Shown here: positions 15,662 to 22,625 of the stretch, piece after piece
Position numbering within the stretch: position 1 is the first letter of the stretch
How the letters are laid out: each line of letters opens with the position of its first letter
Source: an uncultured Oscillospiraceae bacterium
GTDB taxonomy: Bacteria > Bacillota > Clostridia > Oscillospirales > Oscillospiraceae
Length of the DNA: 28,194 bases
Direction of reading: 5' to 3'
Assembly (NCBI GenBank): GCA_958426425.1
Contig: CATZYY010000019.1
Location: 1 to 28,194 of the forward strand
Notes under the pieces: model-generated
Database searches by the model: none
Told to the model about the DNA's origin: nothing
Seen by the model: only the letters and a program-made list of their open reading frames with translations
Program-made: the position numbers and the translations under genes

Positions 15662-15673
15662 GCAAACGATTTC
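15662..15673 (-). promoter_or_regulatory. Weak LacI-type operator candidate in the PiT leader
   Basis: GCAAACGATTTC matches 10 of 12 positions of the O1/O2 palindrome and lies about 35-45 nt after the predicted PiT start of transcription. Its centre is 162 bp from O4. It may be chance. Confidence 0.35.
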
Positions 15674-15712
15674 AAATGGAATTTAGGTGTACGGTCAGCT
15701 ATCTCTGCTTTT

Positions 15713-15741
15713 ATTATGGGTATTAATGTGAATTATGTCAA
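15713..15741 (-). promoter_or_regulatory. Sigma-A promoter of the PiT operon
   Basis: On the minus strand, TTGACA (15741-15736), a 17-bp spacer and CATAAT (15718-15713). The start would be near 15706. The -35 box touches a perfect dyad upstream. Confidence 0.8.
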
Positions 15742-15760
15742 TATAAACTTGAGTTTATAT
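15741..15760. promoter_or_regulatory. Perfect 20-bp dyad abutting the PiT -35 box
   Basis: ATATAAACT TG AGTTTATAT: 9-bp arms with a 2-bp centre, overlapping the last base of the PiT -35 element. The position suits an activator or a repressor. It is unlike the LacI-type sites and unlike the direct-repeat Pho boxes, so a second regulator is suggested. Confidence 0.55.
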
Positions 15761-15823
15761 GCTATTTTTTACAAAAATGCCAAGTACAAATAGCGGTGGC
15801 TGTAAAACTTTACGATATAAAAC

Positions 15824-15835
15824 TCAAACGTTTGC
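15824..15835 (-). promoter_or_regulatory. LacI-type operator O4 (upstream of PiT)
   Basis: TCAAACGTTTGC matches 11 of 12 positions of O1/O2. It lies about 120 bp upstream of the PiT transcription start, so here the regulator would have to activate, loop to the weaker site at 15662, or control another transcript. The rest of 15842-15955 shows nothing further. Confidence 0.6.
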
Positions 15836-15957
15836 AACATTAACGGAATCTAAACGAAGGCGTTTCGCATTTATTACAGCCTAATCATAGTCTCACAGTC
15901 TATGCTCCTTGCGCTTTCTTGATGTCAAAAATCTGAAAATTTCTTGGCAAATTCGAA

Positions 15958-15991
15958 AAAGTGGAGCCCCGCGGCTGCGGGGCTCCACTTT
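15958..15991 (-). terminator. Terminator of the EAL-domain gene
   Basis: A 15-bp stem (15958-15972 with 15977-15991) with a 4-nt loop, followed on the minus strand by TTTTTC. It lies 57 bp past the stop of the phosphodiesterase gene. Confidence 0.8.
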
Positions 15992-16048
15992 GGAAAGCCT
16001 CCTTTTTACTCTGGACATCAAATAATCGGAAAAGTTGTGAGAACAGTT

Positions 16049-18022
16049 TTACGACTGTTTTTCGCCGGAATGACTCCTTCTGTCAGCCTCCTGCTTTTGA
16101 AAGAATACGGCCAGGTCTTCCTGAGGCATGGGGCGGGCATAGTAAAATCCCTGGATCAGATCGGCACCCCGAGCTGATAAATACGCTGCCTGCTCTGCCG
16201 TTTCCACGCCCTCTACCACCAGGGGCTTGCCCAATTTGTGAAACAAAGTCAGCAGAGTTTCCACCATGATTCGAGCGTGAGGGTCTGATGGTACACGCCG
16301 AATCAGGCTCCGATCCAGCTTGATACAGTCCAAGGGATGGTCCAGAACACTGGAAAGATTGGAGTATCCCACACCGAAATCGTCCATGTAAATTTGAAAG
16401 CCGGCGGCCTGCAGAGCGCCCAGCTGCTGCCGGGCGTATTGGGCATTGTGAAGCAGGAAGCGCTCTGTGATTTCCAGTCGCAGCCGGCTTGGTGAAAGCC
16501 CGTAAGGAGAAAGAAGTTCCAACAGGTGCTGAACCAGGTCCCTATTCAGCAGCTGCTGCATGGAGAGGTTTACCGAGACTGCATCCAATCCAGGGACCGT
16601 TTCGGAGCTGAGCAGGCGGCAGACTTCTCTCAGAGCCATCCAGGTGAGATCTTCAATCATACCGGTTTCCTCCGCCAGGGCGATGAAGGAAGACGGAAGA
16701 ATCAAAGCGTTCTCCTGGTCCCTCAGCCGAAGCAGAGCCTCCGCACTGCGGCACCGGCCCTCCTGGCAGCAGTAGATGGGCTGGTACCACACCTGAAACT
16801 GTCTTCCCTCAATGGCGCGCCGCATCAGGGAAATCAGCTCCTGCTTGTGCTGCAGGCGGGCGGCCACCTGCTGATCAAAGCGGACAGTTCCGCGCTCTTC
16901 CCTTGCCAAGGAAATGGCGTATTCCAGCCATTCCATTACCTGTTCAGCGGTGGTGTTTGGAGCATTCCCGCAGCAGAGATCCGTCATGCAGAAGTCGGAA
17001 CGGCAGGACAGAGATCCCAGCACCCAGGGCTTCTGAAAGCGGGCGCGAATGGTTTCCAGGTCCCGGTCTGCCTGTTGAGAGGAAACCCAGGGCAGCACCA
17101 GGGCGAAGGTAACGCCCCCGGGACGGAAGGCCCGCCCATGGGAAGAGTATCGGTCCAGGTACCGAGCAGCTTCATATAGAACAGCATCGCCCACACTGTG
17201 TCCATGCCGGAGATTGATTTCCGACAGGGACAAAAGCGAGACCGTAATGATGTGGATGGGCTGCTGACTGCCCAGCCGCAGGGACAGCTCTGTAAGAAAA
17301 TTGTTGTGGCTGCGGACGCCGGTAAGGCTGTCCCGGTCGTTGGTGTGACTTTGAAAAGCGATAAACAGAATCAGGGCGGCGACGGCACTGAGCGCTCCAT
17401 TCAGCAAGATTTCCGGATAGGCCAGCTGGAGCAGGGTTAGTATCAGCACCAGGGGCGGCAGGCTGCGCATCACATATTCCATCTGCATAGAGACACTAGC
17501 CCGGTTTCGGAAATAACAGACGCCCACAATCAACAGGTCAAGGAACAAAAAGCCATAGCCGATCTGGTTCAGGGGGCCCCGCTGATAGTACCCATTTTCA
17601 TCAAAGTAAAATAGTAGCCCCGTAAAAGGCGTGAGGACCACCAGGATGACAAAGAGCAGAGCCACGGTCATTAAAAGGCGCCTGGCAAGCCGAAGAGGTC
17701 GCTGGTCGTACACGTGTCCCAGAATCAGCCGCATCAAAAAGTAGGCAAATAGAGTACACATAACGGCGCTGAGCAAAAAGTAAAGCGTATTGAGGAGTGC
17801 GTTGCACCACAGCGGCACCACATTTGGACGCGAAAGCGTGAAAACGCACAGAATATTCAAAACAATCGAGGCGCACGAGGACAGCAGGCAGTAGAGAAAC
17901 AGCTTCCGCCGGGAGTTGGAGGCTACACGCCAGTCGTAGCAGTAATAGCGGACAAAAATGATGCCCAGGACCAGCAGGGAGAAAAACTCCGCCAGCAAAA
18001 ACCAACGATTCAGGGCACTCAC
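16049..18022 (-). CDS. Membrane c-di-GMP phosphodiesterase (degenerate GGDEF + EAL)
   Basis: A 657-residue protein. Six to eight hydrophobic helices (about residues 1-225) form a membrane sensor. A GGDEF domain follows (DSLTGVRSHNNF near 231-242), but its active-site loop reads GGVTF (302-306), so cyclase activity is unlikely; it may bind GTP as a regulatory domain. The EAL domain (about 395-645) looks active: EAL at 428-430, Asn485, Glu517, DDFG at 547-550, Lys568, Glu604 and Gln624 are all present. Role: hydrolysis of c-di-GMP to pGpG in response to a membrane signal. The GTG start at 18022 has a ribosome site (GAGAAG) very close, so the exact start is uncertain. Monocistronic. Confidence 0.92.
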   Translation of the reverse strand: MSALNRWFLLAEFFSLLVLGIIFVRYYCYDWRVASNSRRKLFLYCLLSSCASIVLNILCVFTLSRPNVVPLWCNALLNTLYFLLSAVMCTLFAYFLMRLILGHVYDQRPLRLARRLLMTVALLFVILVVLTPFTGLLFYFDENGYYQRGPLNQIGYGFLFLDLLIVGVCYFRNRASVSMQMEYVMRSLPPLVLILTLLQLAYPEILLNGALSAVAALILFIAFQSHTNDRDSLTGVRSHNNFLTELSLRLGSQQPIHIITVSLLSLSEINLRHGHSVGDAVLYEAARYLDRYSSHGRAFRPGGVTFALVLPWVSSQQADRDLETIRARFQKPWVLGSLSCRSDFCMTDLCCGNAPNTTAEQVMEWLEYAISLAREERGTVRFDQQVAARLQHKQELISLMRRAIEGRQFQVWYQPIYCCQEGRCRSAEALLRLRDQENALILPSSFIALAEETGMIEDLTWMALREVCRLLSSETVPGLDAVSVNLSMQQLLNRDLVQHLLELLSPYGLSPSRLRLEITERFLLHNAQYARQQLGALQAAGFQIYMDDFGVGYSNLSSVLDHPLDCIKLDRSLIRRVPSDPHARIMVETLLTLFHKLGKPLVVEGVETAEQAAYLSARGADLIQGFYYARPMPQEDLAVFFQKQEADRRSHSGEKQS

Positions 18023-18061
18023 CTTCTCTCTAAAGTCACTGTGAGGTTGCGAAACAATCTT

Positions 18062-18090
18062 ATTTTATTACAGAAATTGCCTGATTACAA
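18062..18090 (-). promoter_or_regulatory. Promoter of the EAL-domain gene
   Basis: On the minus strand, TTGTAA (18090-18085), a 17-bp spacer and TAAAAT (18067-18062). The start would be about 33 nt before the GTG at 18022. Confidence 0.65.
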
Positions 18091-18159
18091 GAAAGAAAAG
18101 ACAAACTTGGGGAAAACGGCTATTAAACTGAAAAAGTTAAAAAAATCTCTAAAAAGAGC

Positions 18160-18188
18160 TTGCATTTCCCTATGGGGTGTGGTAAACT
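18160..18188 (+). promoter_or_regulatory. Promoter of rpmE
   Basis: TTGCAT (18160-18165), a 17-bp spacer and TAAACT (18183-18188). The start would be near 18195. Confidence 0.65.
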
Positions 18189-18200
18189 AAACTTCGCTTT

Positions 18201-18220
18201 TGTAAGGTGAAAGCTTTACA
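18201..18220 (+). promoter_or_regulatory. Leader hairpin upstream of rpmE
   Basis: TGTAAGG pairs with GCTTTACA-type bases (7 pairs, one G-U) in the short rpmE leader. Autoregulatory L31 leaders are known in Firmicutes, but I cannot match this one to a described class. Confidence 0.3.
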
Positions 18221-18256
18221 CAGGTAGTCTGAGAGAGAAAGAGGTGAACGAGAGCA

Positions 18257-18460
18257 ATGAAGGAAGGAATCCATCCCAATTATCAGCAGACTACGATTAC
18301 TTGCGCCTGCGGTAATGTGATTGAGACAGGTTCTACCAAGAAGGATATCAAGGTGGAAGTCTGCTCGAAGTGTCACCCCTTCTTCACGGGCAAGCAGAAG
18401 CTGGTGGATACCGGCGGACGCGTGGCGAAGTTCAACAAGAAGTTCGGCCTGGACAAGTGA
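18257..18460 (+). CDS. rpmE: Ribosomal protein L31, zinc-binding form
   Basis: A 67-residue protein with the family signature GIHPNY at the start, zinc-ligand cysteines Cys16 and Cys18 (TCACGN) and Cys36 and Cys39 (CSKCHPF), and the C-terminal FNKKFGL. This is the zinc-bearing C+ form, part of the large ribosomal subunit and of the central inter-subunit bridge. GAGGTG lies 10 nt before the ATG. It is followed at once by a strong terminator, so it is its own unit. Confidence 0.97.
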   Translation: MKEGIHPNYQQTTITCACGNVIETGSTKKDIKVEVCSKCHPFFTGKQKLVDTGGRVAKFNKKFGLDK

Positions 18461-18466
18461 CACAGC

Positions 18467-18502
18467 AAAAGGGTTCGCCGCATTGCGGCGGACCCTTTTT
18501 TG
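18467..18502 (+). terminator. rpmE terminator
   Basis: GGGTTCGCCGC pairs with GCGGCGGACCC (one G-U) and is flanked by AAAA and TTTTTT, a classic intrinsic terminator 7 bp after the stop. Confidence 0.9.
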
Positions 18503-18519
18503 TTTCCTGCCCGGGATTC

Positions 18520-18548
18520 TTTACTTTTCATGGGGAAACGCATATACT
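18520..18548 (+). promoter_or_regulatory. Promoter of the flavin-reductase/hflX/YigZ genes
   Basis: TTTACT (18520-18525), a 17-bp spacer and TATACT (18543-18548). It lies directly after the rpmE terminator. Confidence 0.65.
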
Positions 18549-18593
18549 GTCTCATAGATGGCCGTGTCTTTCAGAAGGAAAGGAGCGCTTATA

Positions 18594-19109
18594 ATGAAGT
18601 TACATCCTGTGGAGCTGCAAACCCTGACGCCGGAGGTATTGAAAGTGTTCGGCGCCCAGCCGCCGCTTCTGACCGCCGGGGACAAGGGCGGCTGCAATAC
18701 CATGACCATCGGCTGGTGCCAGCTGGGCAGGCTGTGGAACCTGCCGGTGTGCACTGTGTACGTGCGGCCGGAACGGTACACATATTCCTATATGGAGAAC
18801 AGTGATTATTTCACCGTCTCCGTCATGCCGGCGGACCGGCAGAAGGACGTGGCCTTCTGCGGCAGTCACAGCGGCCGGGATGTGGATAAGATCGCCGCCT
18901 GCGGCCTGACGGTATGCTACGGCGCCGGGGACGCCCCCTTCTTTGACGAGGCGGAGTGGGTCCTGGTGTGCCGGAAAATCTACGTACAGGACATGGACCC
19001 GTCCGGCGTACTGGAGACCGCGGGAGACACCATCCGGTCCTACTATGGTGCCAAGGGCGGCTGGCACCGGATCTACACGGGGCAGGTAGTGGAGGCCTAT
19101 ACCCGGTAA
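18594..19109 (+). CDS. Flavin-reductase-like (flavoredoxin) domain protein
   Basis: A 171-residue protein of the flavin reductase-like FMN-binding split-barrel family. Supporting features are the core NTMTIGWCQLG near residues 35-45, VYVRPERYTY (about 56-65) and FTVSVMP (about 73-79), which line the FMN site in related proteins. It probably binds FMN and carries electrons or reduces flavin; the partner is unknown. The ATG at 18594 is chosen because AAAGGAG lies 8 nt upstream; an earlier ATG at 18558 has no site. First of three closely spaced genes with hflX and the YigZ-family gene, though no functional link is evident. Confidence 0.88.
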   Translation: MKLHPVELQTLTPEVLKVFGAQPPLLTAGDKGGCNTMTIGWCQLGRLWNLPVCTVYVRPERYTYSYMENSDYFTVSVMPADRQKDVAFCGSHSGRDVDKIAACGLTVCYGAGDAPFFDEAEWVLVCRKIYVQDMDPSGVLETAGDTIRSYYGAKGGWHRIYTGQVVEAYTR

Positions 19110-19131
19110 TCACCCAAAGGAAAAGGAGCCT

Positions 19132-20415
19132 ATGGAGAAAACAGAAGCGATCAGAGACAAGGTATTATTGGTGGGATTGAGCTCACCGGTGCTGAAAAAA
19201 GAGGAAAACGCCGACGAGTCCACTCTGGAGGAGCTCAGCGCCCTGGTGGAGACCGCCGGAGCCGAGACCGTGGGCATGATGCTGCAAAACCGGCCCAGCC
19301 CGGACCCCCGGACCTTCATCGGCGAGGGCAAGGTGGCGGAGGCAAAGCTCTACTGCGAGAACACCGGCGCCACCATGGTGATTTTTGACAACGACCTGTC
19401 CCCCTCCCAGATGCGGGTGCTGACGGAGCTGCTGGGCGTGCAGGTGCTGGATCGGTGCGCCCTGATTCTGGACATTTTTGCCCAGCGGGCCCGGACCAAG
19501 GAGGGCCGACTTCAGGTGGAGCTGGCCCAGTACCAGTACCTGCTGCCAAGGCTCACCGGTATGTGGACCCATCTGGAGCGGCAGGCAGGCACCAGCGGTA
19601 AGGGGCCCATCGGCTCCAAGGGTCCCGGCGAGACCCAGCTGGAGACGGACCGCCGCCACATCCACCGCAAGATTGACAAGCTGAAGGCGGATCTGGAGGA
19701 GGTGCGCCGGGTCCGGGGGACCCAGCGGCAGCGGCGGCAGAAAAATGAGATTCCGGTGGTGGCCATTGTGGGCTACACCAACGCGGGAAAATCCACTTTG
19801 CTGAACCATCTGACCGGGGCGGCCATTCCCGCCAACAACCGCCTGTTCGACACCCTGGACACCACCAGCCGCCTGCTGACCGTCAGCGACACGCTGGACG
19901 TGGTGATTTCCGACACCGTGGGATTCATCCGCAAGCTCCCTCACCAGCTGGTGGAGGCCTTCAAGGCCACGCTGGAGGAGCTGGAGTACGCGGATCTGCT
20001 GCTCCACGTCATCGACGTGTCCAATCCCGAGTGGCAGCAGCAAGCCCAGGTGGTGGAGAACCTGATTCTGGAGCTGGGCGCCGGAGAGCTGCCCCGGATC
20101 GACGTGTTCAATAAGTGCGACCAGATGCCCCTGGGGGAGATCATGCCCCACGGCGAGGACATTGTGGCCATCTCCGCCCGCACCGGCGCGGGCATTGATG
20201 ATCTGCTGAAAAAAATCGCCGACCGGCTGGACAGCGGCTCCCGCCGCTGTGTGCTGCACCTGCCCTATGACAAGGGTGGGCTGCTGGACATGCTGTACCG
20301 GGAGGCCAAAGTGGAGTCCGTGGAGTATGGCGCCACCATCGACGTGACCGCAGTCTGTACCCCCAAGGTGCTGGGGCGGGTGTCTGCTTACGTGGAGCCC
20401 ACTGTTGAAATCTGA
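19132..20415 (+). CDS. hflX: Ribosome-associated GTPase HflX
   Basis: A 427-residue GTPase of the HflX family, which splits stalled or hibernating ribosomes. The N-terminal glycine-rich HflX domain (about 1-195) includes RPSPDPRTFIGEGKV and the basic GPGETQLETDRR segment. The G domain follows: G1 GYTNAGKS (214-221), G3 DTVGF, and G4 NKCD. A C-terminal extension ends in VEPTVEI. All nucleotide motifs are intact and the length is normal. It starts 22 bp after the flavin-reductase-like gene with AAAGGAG. Confidence 0.97.
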   Translation: MEKTEAIRDKVLLVGLSSPVLKKEENADESTLEELSALVETAGAETVGMMLQNRPSPDPRTFIGEGKVAEAKLYCENTGATMVIFDNDLSPSQMRVLTELLGVQVLDRCALILDIFAQRARTKEGRLQVELAQYQYLLPRLTGMWTHLERQAGTSGKGPIGSKGPGETQLETDRRHIHRKIDKLKADLEEVRRVRGTQRQRRQKNEIPVVAIVGYTNAGKSTLLNHLTGAAIPANNRLFDTLDTTSRLLTVSDTLDVVISDTVGFIRKLPHQLVEAFKATLEELEYADLLLHVIDVSNPEWQQQAQVVENLILELGAGELPRIDVFNKCDQMPLGEIMPHGEDIVAISARTGAGIDDLLKKIADRLDSGSRRCVLHLPYDKGGLLDMLYREAKVESVEYGATIDVTAVCTPKVLGRVSAYVEPTVEI

Positions 20416-20433
20416 CCGAGAGGAGGGGCCGGC

Positions 20434-21072
20434 GTGAGTGGGATTCTGGTGCCCTTTCAGGATGCGCAGAGCGAGTTCGTGGAGAAGCGGTCCCGCTTTA
20501 TCGGCCATGTCTTCCATGTGGAGAACGAGGCAGAGGCCCGGGCCCGGATTGAGGAGATCAAAAAGCGCCACTATGACGCCCGGCACAACTGCTGGTGCTA
20601 CCTGCTGCGGCAGGGCAACACCGTCCGGTACTCCGACGACGGAGAGCCCCAGGGCACGGCGGGCCAGCCCATGCTGAATGTGTTTCAGCGGCAGAACGTC
20701 ACAGATGTGTGCTGCGTGGTGACTCGATATTTCGGTGGTATTTTGCTGGGAGCCGGGGGCTTGACCCGGGCTTATTCCAAGGGGGCCCATGACGCGCTTT
20801 CTGCCGCTGGGGTATGCGTCCTGAGCCTTTGGACCGTGTGGACGGTGCCCTGTACGTACCCGCTGCTGGAGCGGGTAAAGCTGGACATCGCCGCCGCCGG
20901 CGGCGTGATCCGGGATACGGAATATGCCGCGGACATTCTGCTGACCGTGGCGTTTCCGGCGGGCGGCGCGGAGGCCTTTGCGCCCCGCCTGACAGAGCTC
21001 TCCGCCGGGAGCCTTGCCATGGAGGCGGCAGGAGAGGAGCTGCTGCCCGGTCCCCGGGAGGACGTGCGATAA
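20434..21072 (+). CDS. YigZ/IMPACT-family protein
   Basis: A 212-residue member of the YigZ (UPF0029/IMPACT N-terminal) family. The hallmark segments are EKRSRFIGHV (about 13-22), the YSDDGEPQGTAGQPML block (about 66-81), and RYFGGILLGAGGLTRAY (about 96-112). A C-terminal ferredoxin-like DUF1949 region fits the remainder. The family is linked to translation or stress control in eukaryotes; the bacterial role is not settled. GTG start with GAGGAGG upstream. It follows hflX by 18 bp and ends at a strong terminator. Confidence 0.93.
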   Translation: MSGILVPFQDAQSEFVEKRSRFIGHVFHVENEAEARARIEEIKKRHYDARHNCWCYLLRQGNTVRYSDDGEPQGTAGQPMLNVFQRQNVTDVCCVVTRYFGGILLGAGGLTRAYSKGAHDALSAAGVCVLSLWTVWTVPCTYPLLERVKLDIAAAGGVIRDTEYAADILLTVAFPAGGAEAFAPRLTELSAGSLAMEAAGEELLPGPREDVR

Positions 21073-21117
21073 AACAAAGGGAGAGGAGAACCGTCGGTTC
21101 TCCGCTCCCTTTGTTTT
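21071..21117. terminator. Convergent terminator after the YigZ-family gene
   Basis: AAAACAAAGGGAG...CTCCCTTTGTTTT with an inner GGAGAACC/GGTTCTCC stem: a long, nearly perfect hairpin with T-runs on both strands. It ends the YigZ gene (+) and the HMA-like gene (-). Confidence 0.85.
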
Positions 21118-21159
21118 CTGCTGATTATGCGGCAGTGCCCTCCGGCAATGAAGAGCCGC

Positions 21160-21378
21160 TCAGTCGGTGGCCCGCAGCTGATAGCCCAGCTCTTGGACCT
21201 TCTGCCGGATCTCCGCCTGCCGGACGCCGGTGGAGTCGTAGTCCACCGCAAGACAGCCGCTGGGGCTGACACTGACGGAGGTGACGCCCGGCAGCCCGTC
21301 CAGCTCCCGTTTCAGCCGCTTCACATCGTGGGTACCAGCTGGGTCCTCCAGGGAAAAATACGTGCTGAGATGTGCCAT
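21160..21378 (-). CDS. HMA-like small protein lacking the CxxC metal site
   Basis: A 72-residue protein with the heavy-metal-associated fold pattern: beta-strand STYFSL, helix VKRLKRELDGLPGV, strands TSVSVS and CLAVDYD, and a last helix ending VQELGYQL. The usual MxCxxC metal loop is replaced by EDPAGTHD, so it is unlikely to bind copper in the normal way. The ATG at 21378 is preceded by AAGGAGG. Function unknown; it may be a regulatory or partner-binding domain. It stands alone, divergent from the CmpB-like gene. Confidence 0.75.
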   Translation of the reverse strand: MAHLSTYFSLEDPAGTHDVKRLKRELDGLPGVTSVSVSPSGCLAVDYDSTGVRQAEIRQKVQELGYQLRATD

Positions 21379-21464
21379 GTTTACGTGCCTCCTTCCAGGG
21401 TAGCTTGCCCGGAAGCGGCAAACTCCATCCATGGGCTCAAAGGATAATCTCACCTGATAAAGCA

Positions 21465-21492
21465 TATAATAGTGAATGAAATTACTATTATA
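21465..21492. promoter_or_regulatory. Inverted repeat in the divergent HMA-like/CmpB-like region
   Basis: TATAATAGT (21465-21473) and ACTATTATA (21484-21492) form 9-bp arms around a 10-bp centre. The arms resemble -10 boxes, so the site probably combines divergent promoters and an operator. Confidence 0.4.
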
Positions 21493-21536
21493 ATGGCATA
21501 TTTTCCAAAAAGCTGGGGAAAACGGGAGGGATGCGC

Positions 21537-21977
21537 ATGGAGCGGCTGCGGGACGCGGGCCGGGAGGTGCTGCTGTTTTTGATGGGTGGTATGGGCTATT
21601 TCTGCCTGGAGCTGGTGTGGCGGGGATGGAGCCACTGGACCATGGTGCTGGTGGGCGGACTGTGCTTTATCGGCGTGGGCCGCATCAATGAGGTGCTGGA
21701 CTGGGATACGCCCTTGGTGCTTCAGGCTTTGATCGGCGCCGGGGTCATCACCGCCGTGGAATTTGTCAGCGGGTGTGTTTTGAATCTGTGGCTGGGGCTT
21801 GAAATCTGGGATTACAGCGCATTGCCCTTCAATATTCTGGGTCAGGTGTGCCTTTTATATGTGGGGCTGTGGTATTTTTTGGCTCTGCCGGTGATTGTGG
21901 TGGACGACTATCTCCGCTGGCGGCTGTGCGGAGGCGCCTGGCCGCGGTATCGTATTTTCCGAAAAAAGCCCGCCTGA
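21537..21977 (+). CDS. CmpB/DUF1113-family membrane protein
   Basis: A 146-residue integral membrane protein with four hydrophobic segments. The segment LEIWDYSALPFNILGQVCL (about 89-107), and the preceding EFVSGCVLNLWLG, are typical of the ABC_trans_CmpB family (often labelled putative ABC permease), whose role is not established. The ATG at 21537 is chosen over 21531, which abuts the GGGAGGG ribosome site. Its last codons form the left arm of the terminator and the stop codon lies in the loop. Confidence 0.8.
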   Translation: MERLRDAGREVLLFLMGGMGYFCLELVWRGWSHWTMVLVGGLCFIGVGRINEVLDWDTPLVLQALIGAGVITAVEFVSGCVLNLWLGLEIWDYSALPFNILGQVCLLYVGLWYFLALPVIVVDDYLRWRLCGGAWPRYRIFRKKPA

Positions 21978-21990
21978 ACGGCGGGCTTTT
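21964..21990. terminator. Terminator overlapping the CmpB-like stop codon
   Basis: AAAAGCCCGCC (21964-21974), loop TGAAC holding the stop TGA, and GGCGGGCTTTT (21980-21990). T-runs on both strands let it also serve the ModE-like gene arriving from the right. The remaining 21991-22102 shows nothing else. Confidence 0.8.
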
Positions 21991-22102
21991 CAGCAGGCAA
22001 TCGGTTTTTCGGGGGAACCCGCCGCGCCAAAGGAAGGAATCCATGGCGTGCGGTTTTCAAATGCAGCGAAGCTACGTTTCCGTGGGAGTTTGCACAGTGC
22101 CC

Positions 22103-22474
22103 TCACAGATCCTGGTCCAGATCCTTGTAAAACGCAAACTGTTCCTCAAATTTTTCCCGGGCAAAGGCCTCCACCTGGACCTGATACGCCCGATAGGCCG
22201 CCAGCAGCTGCTCTGCCTGGGGGGTCAGCACGGCGCCGCCGCCGTGGTTGCCGCCGATGGTGGAAGAGAGCAGCTTGCAGCCGAAGACGCTCTCCGCCGT
22301 GCGGATAATCCGCCAAGCCTTGGAGTAGGCCATTTCCATGGAGGCTGCCGCCGCCCGCAGGGACTTGTGCAGCTGTACCCGTTCCAGCAGCGTGGCAATA
22401 CCAGGGCCAAAGCAGCGCTGGTTGTCATCGGTGTACATTCGAATGGTCAGCTTTAAATGCAAGTCCCGGTCCAT
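22103..22474 (-). CDS. ModE-like winged-helix regulator
   Basis: A 123-residue protein made of the ModE N-terminal winged helix alone: KSLRAAAASMEMAYSKAWRII (about residues 35-55) followed by the GGNHGGGAVLTPQAEQLL wing (about 71-88). No molybdate-binding TOBE domains follow, so it is of the short type and its signal is unknown. The ATG at 22474 is the family-like start; the ribosome site (GTGGGGA) is weak. It is divergent from the Fe-S aldo/keto reductase, with which it shares a symmetric promoter region, so that gene and itself are the likely targets. Confidence 0.88.
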   Translation of the reverse strand: MDRDLHLKLTIRMYTDDNQRCFGPGIATLLERVQLHKSLRAAAASMEMAYSKAWRIIRTAESVFGCKLLSSTIGGNHGGGAVLTPQAEQLLAAYRAYQVQVEAFAREKFEEQFAFYKDLDQDL

Positions 22475-22523
22475 GGTGAGATCCCCACTTTCTTCGGGCC
22501 CCCAATCAGGGGCTATTTTTCTT

Positions 22524-22573
22524 ATTCTAGCACACTGGAGAAGATTTGCAAAGGCGGAAAAGTGTGATAGAAT
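22524..22573. promoter_or_regulatory. Symmetric divergent promoters sharing a -35 box
   Basis: The palindrome TTGCAA (22546-22551) serves as -35 on both strands. To the right, 16 bp away, is TAGAAT (22568-22573, + strand); to the left, 16 bp away, TAGAAT on the minus strand (22529-22524). The arms ATTCTAGCACAC and GTGTGATAGAAT are inverted repeats with one mismatch. Only one direction could bind polymerase at a time. Confidence 0.7.
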
Positions 22574-22625
22574 AGCCAATGTGAAGATTGCATTGCCGCC
22601 GGAGGGGCGGAGAGGGGAGACCAAT

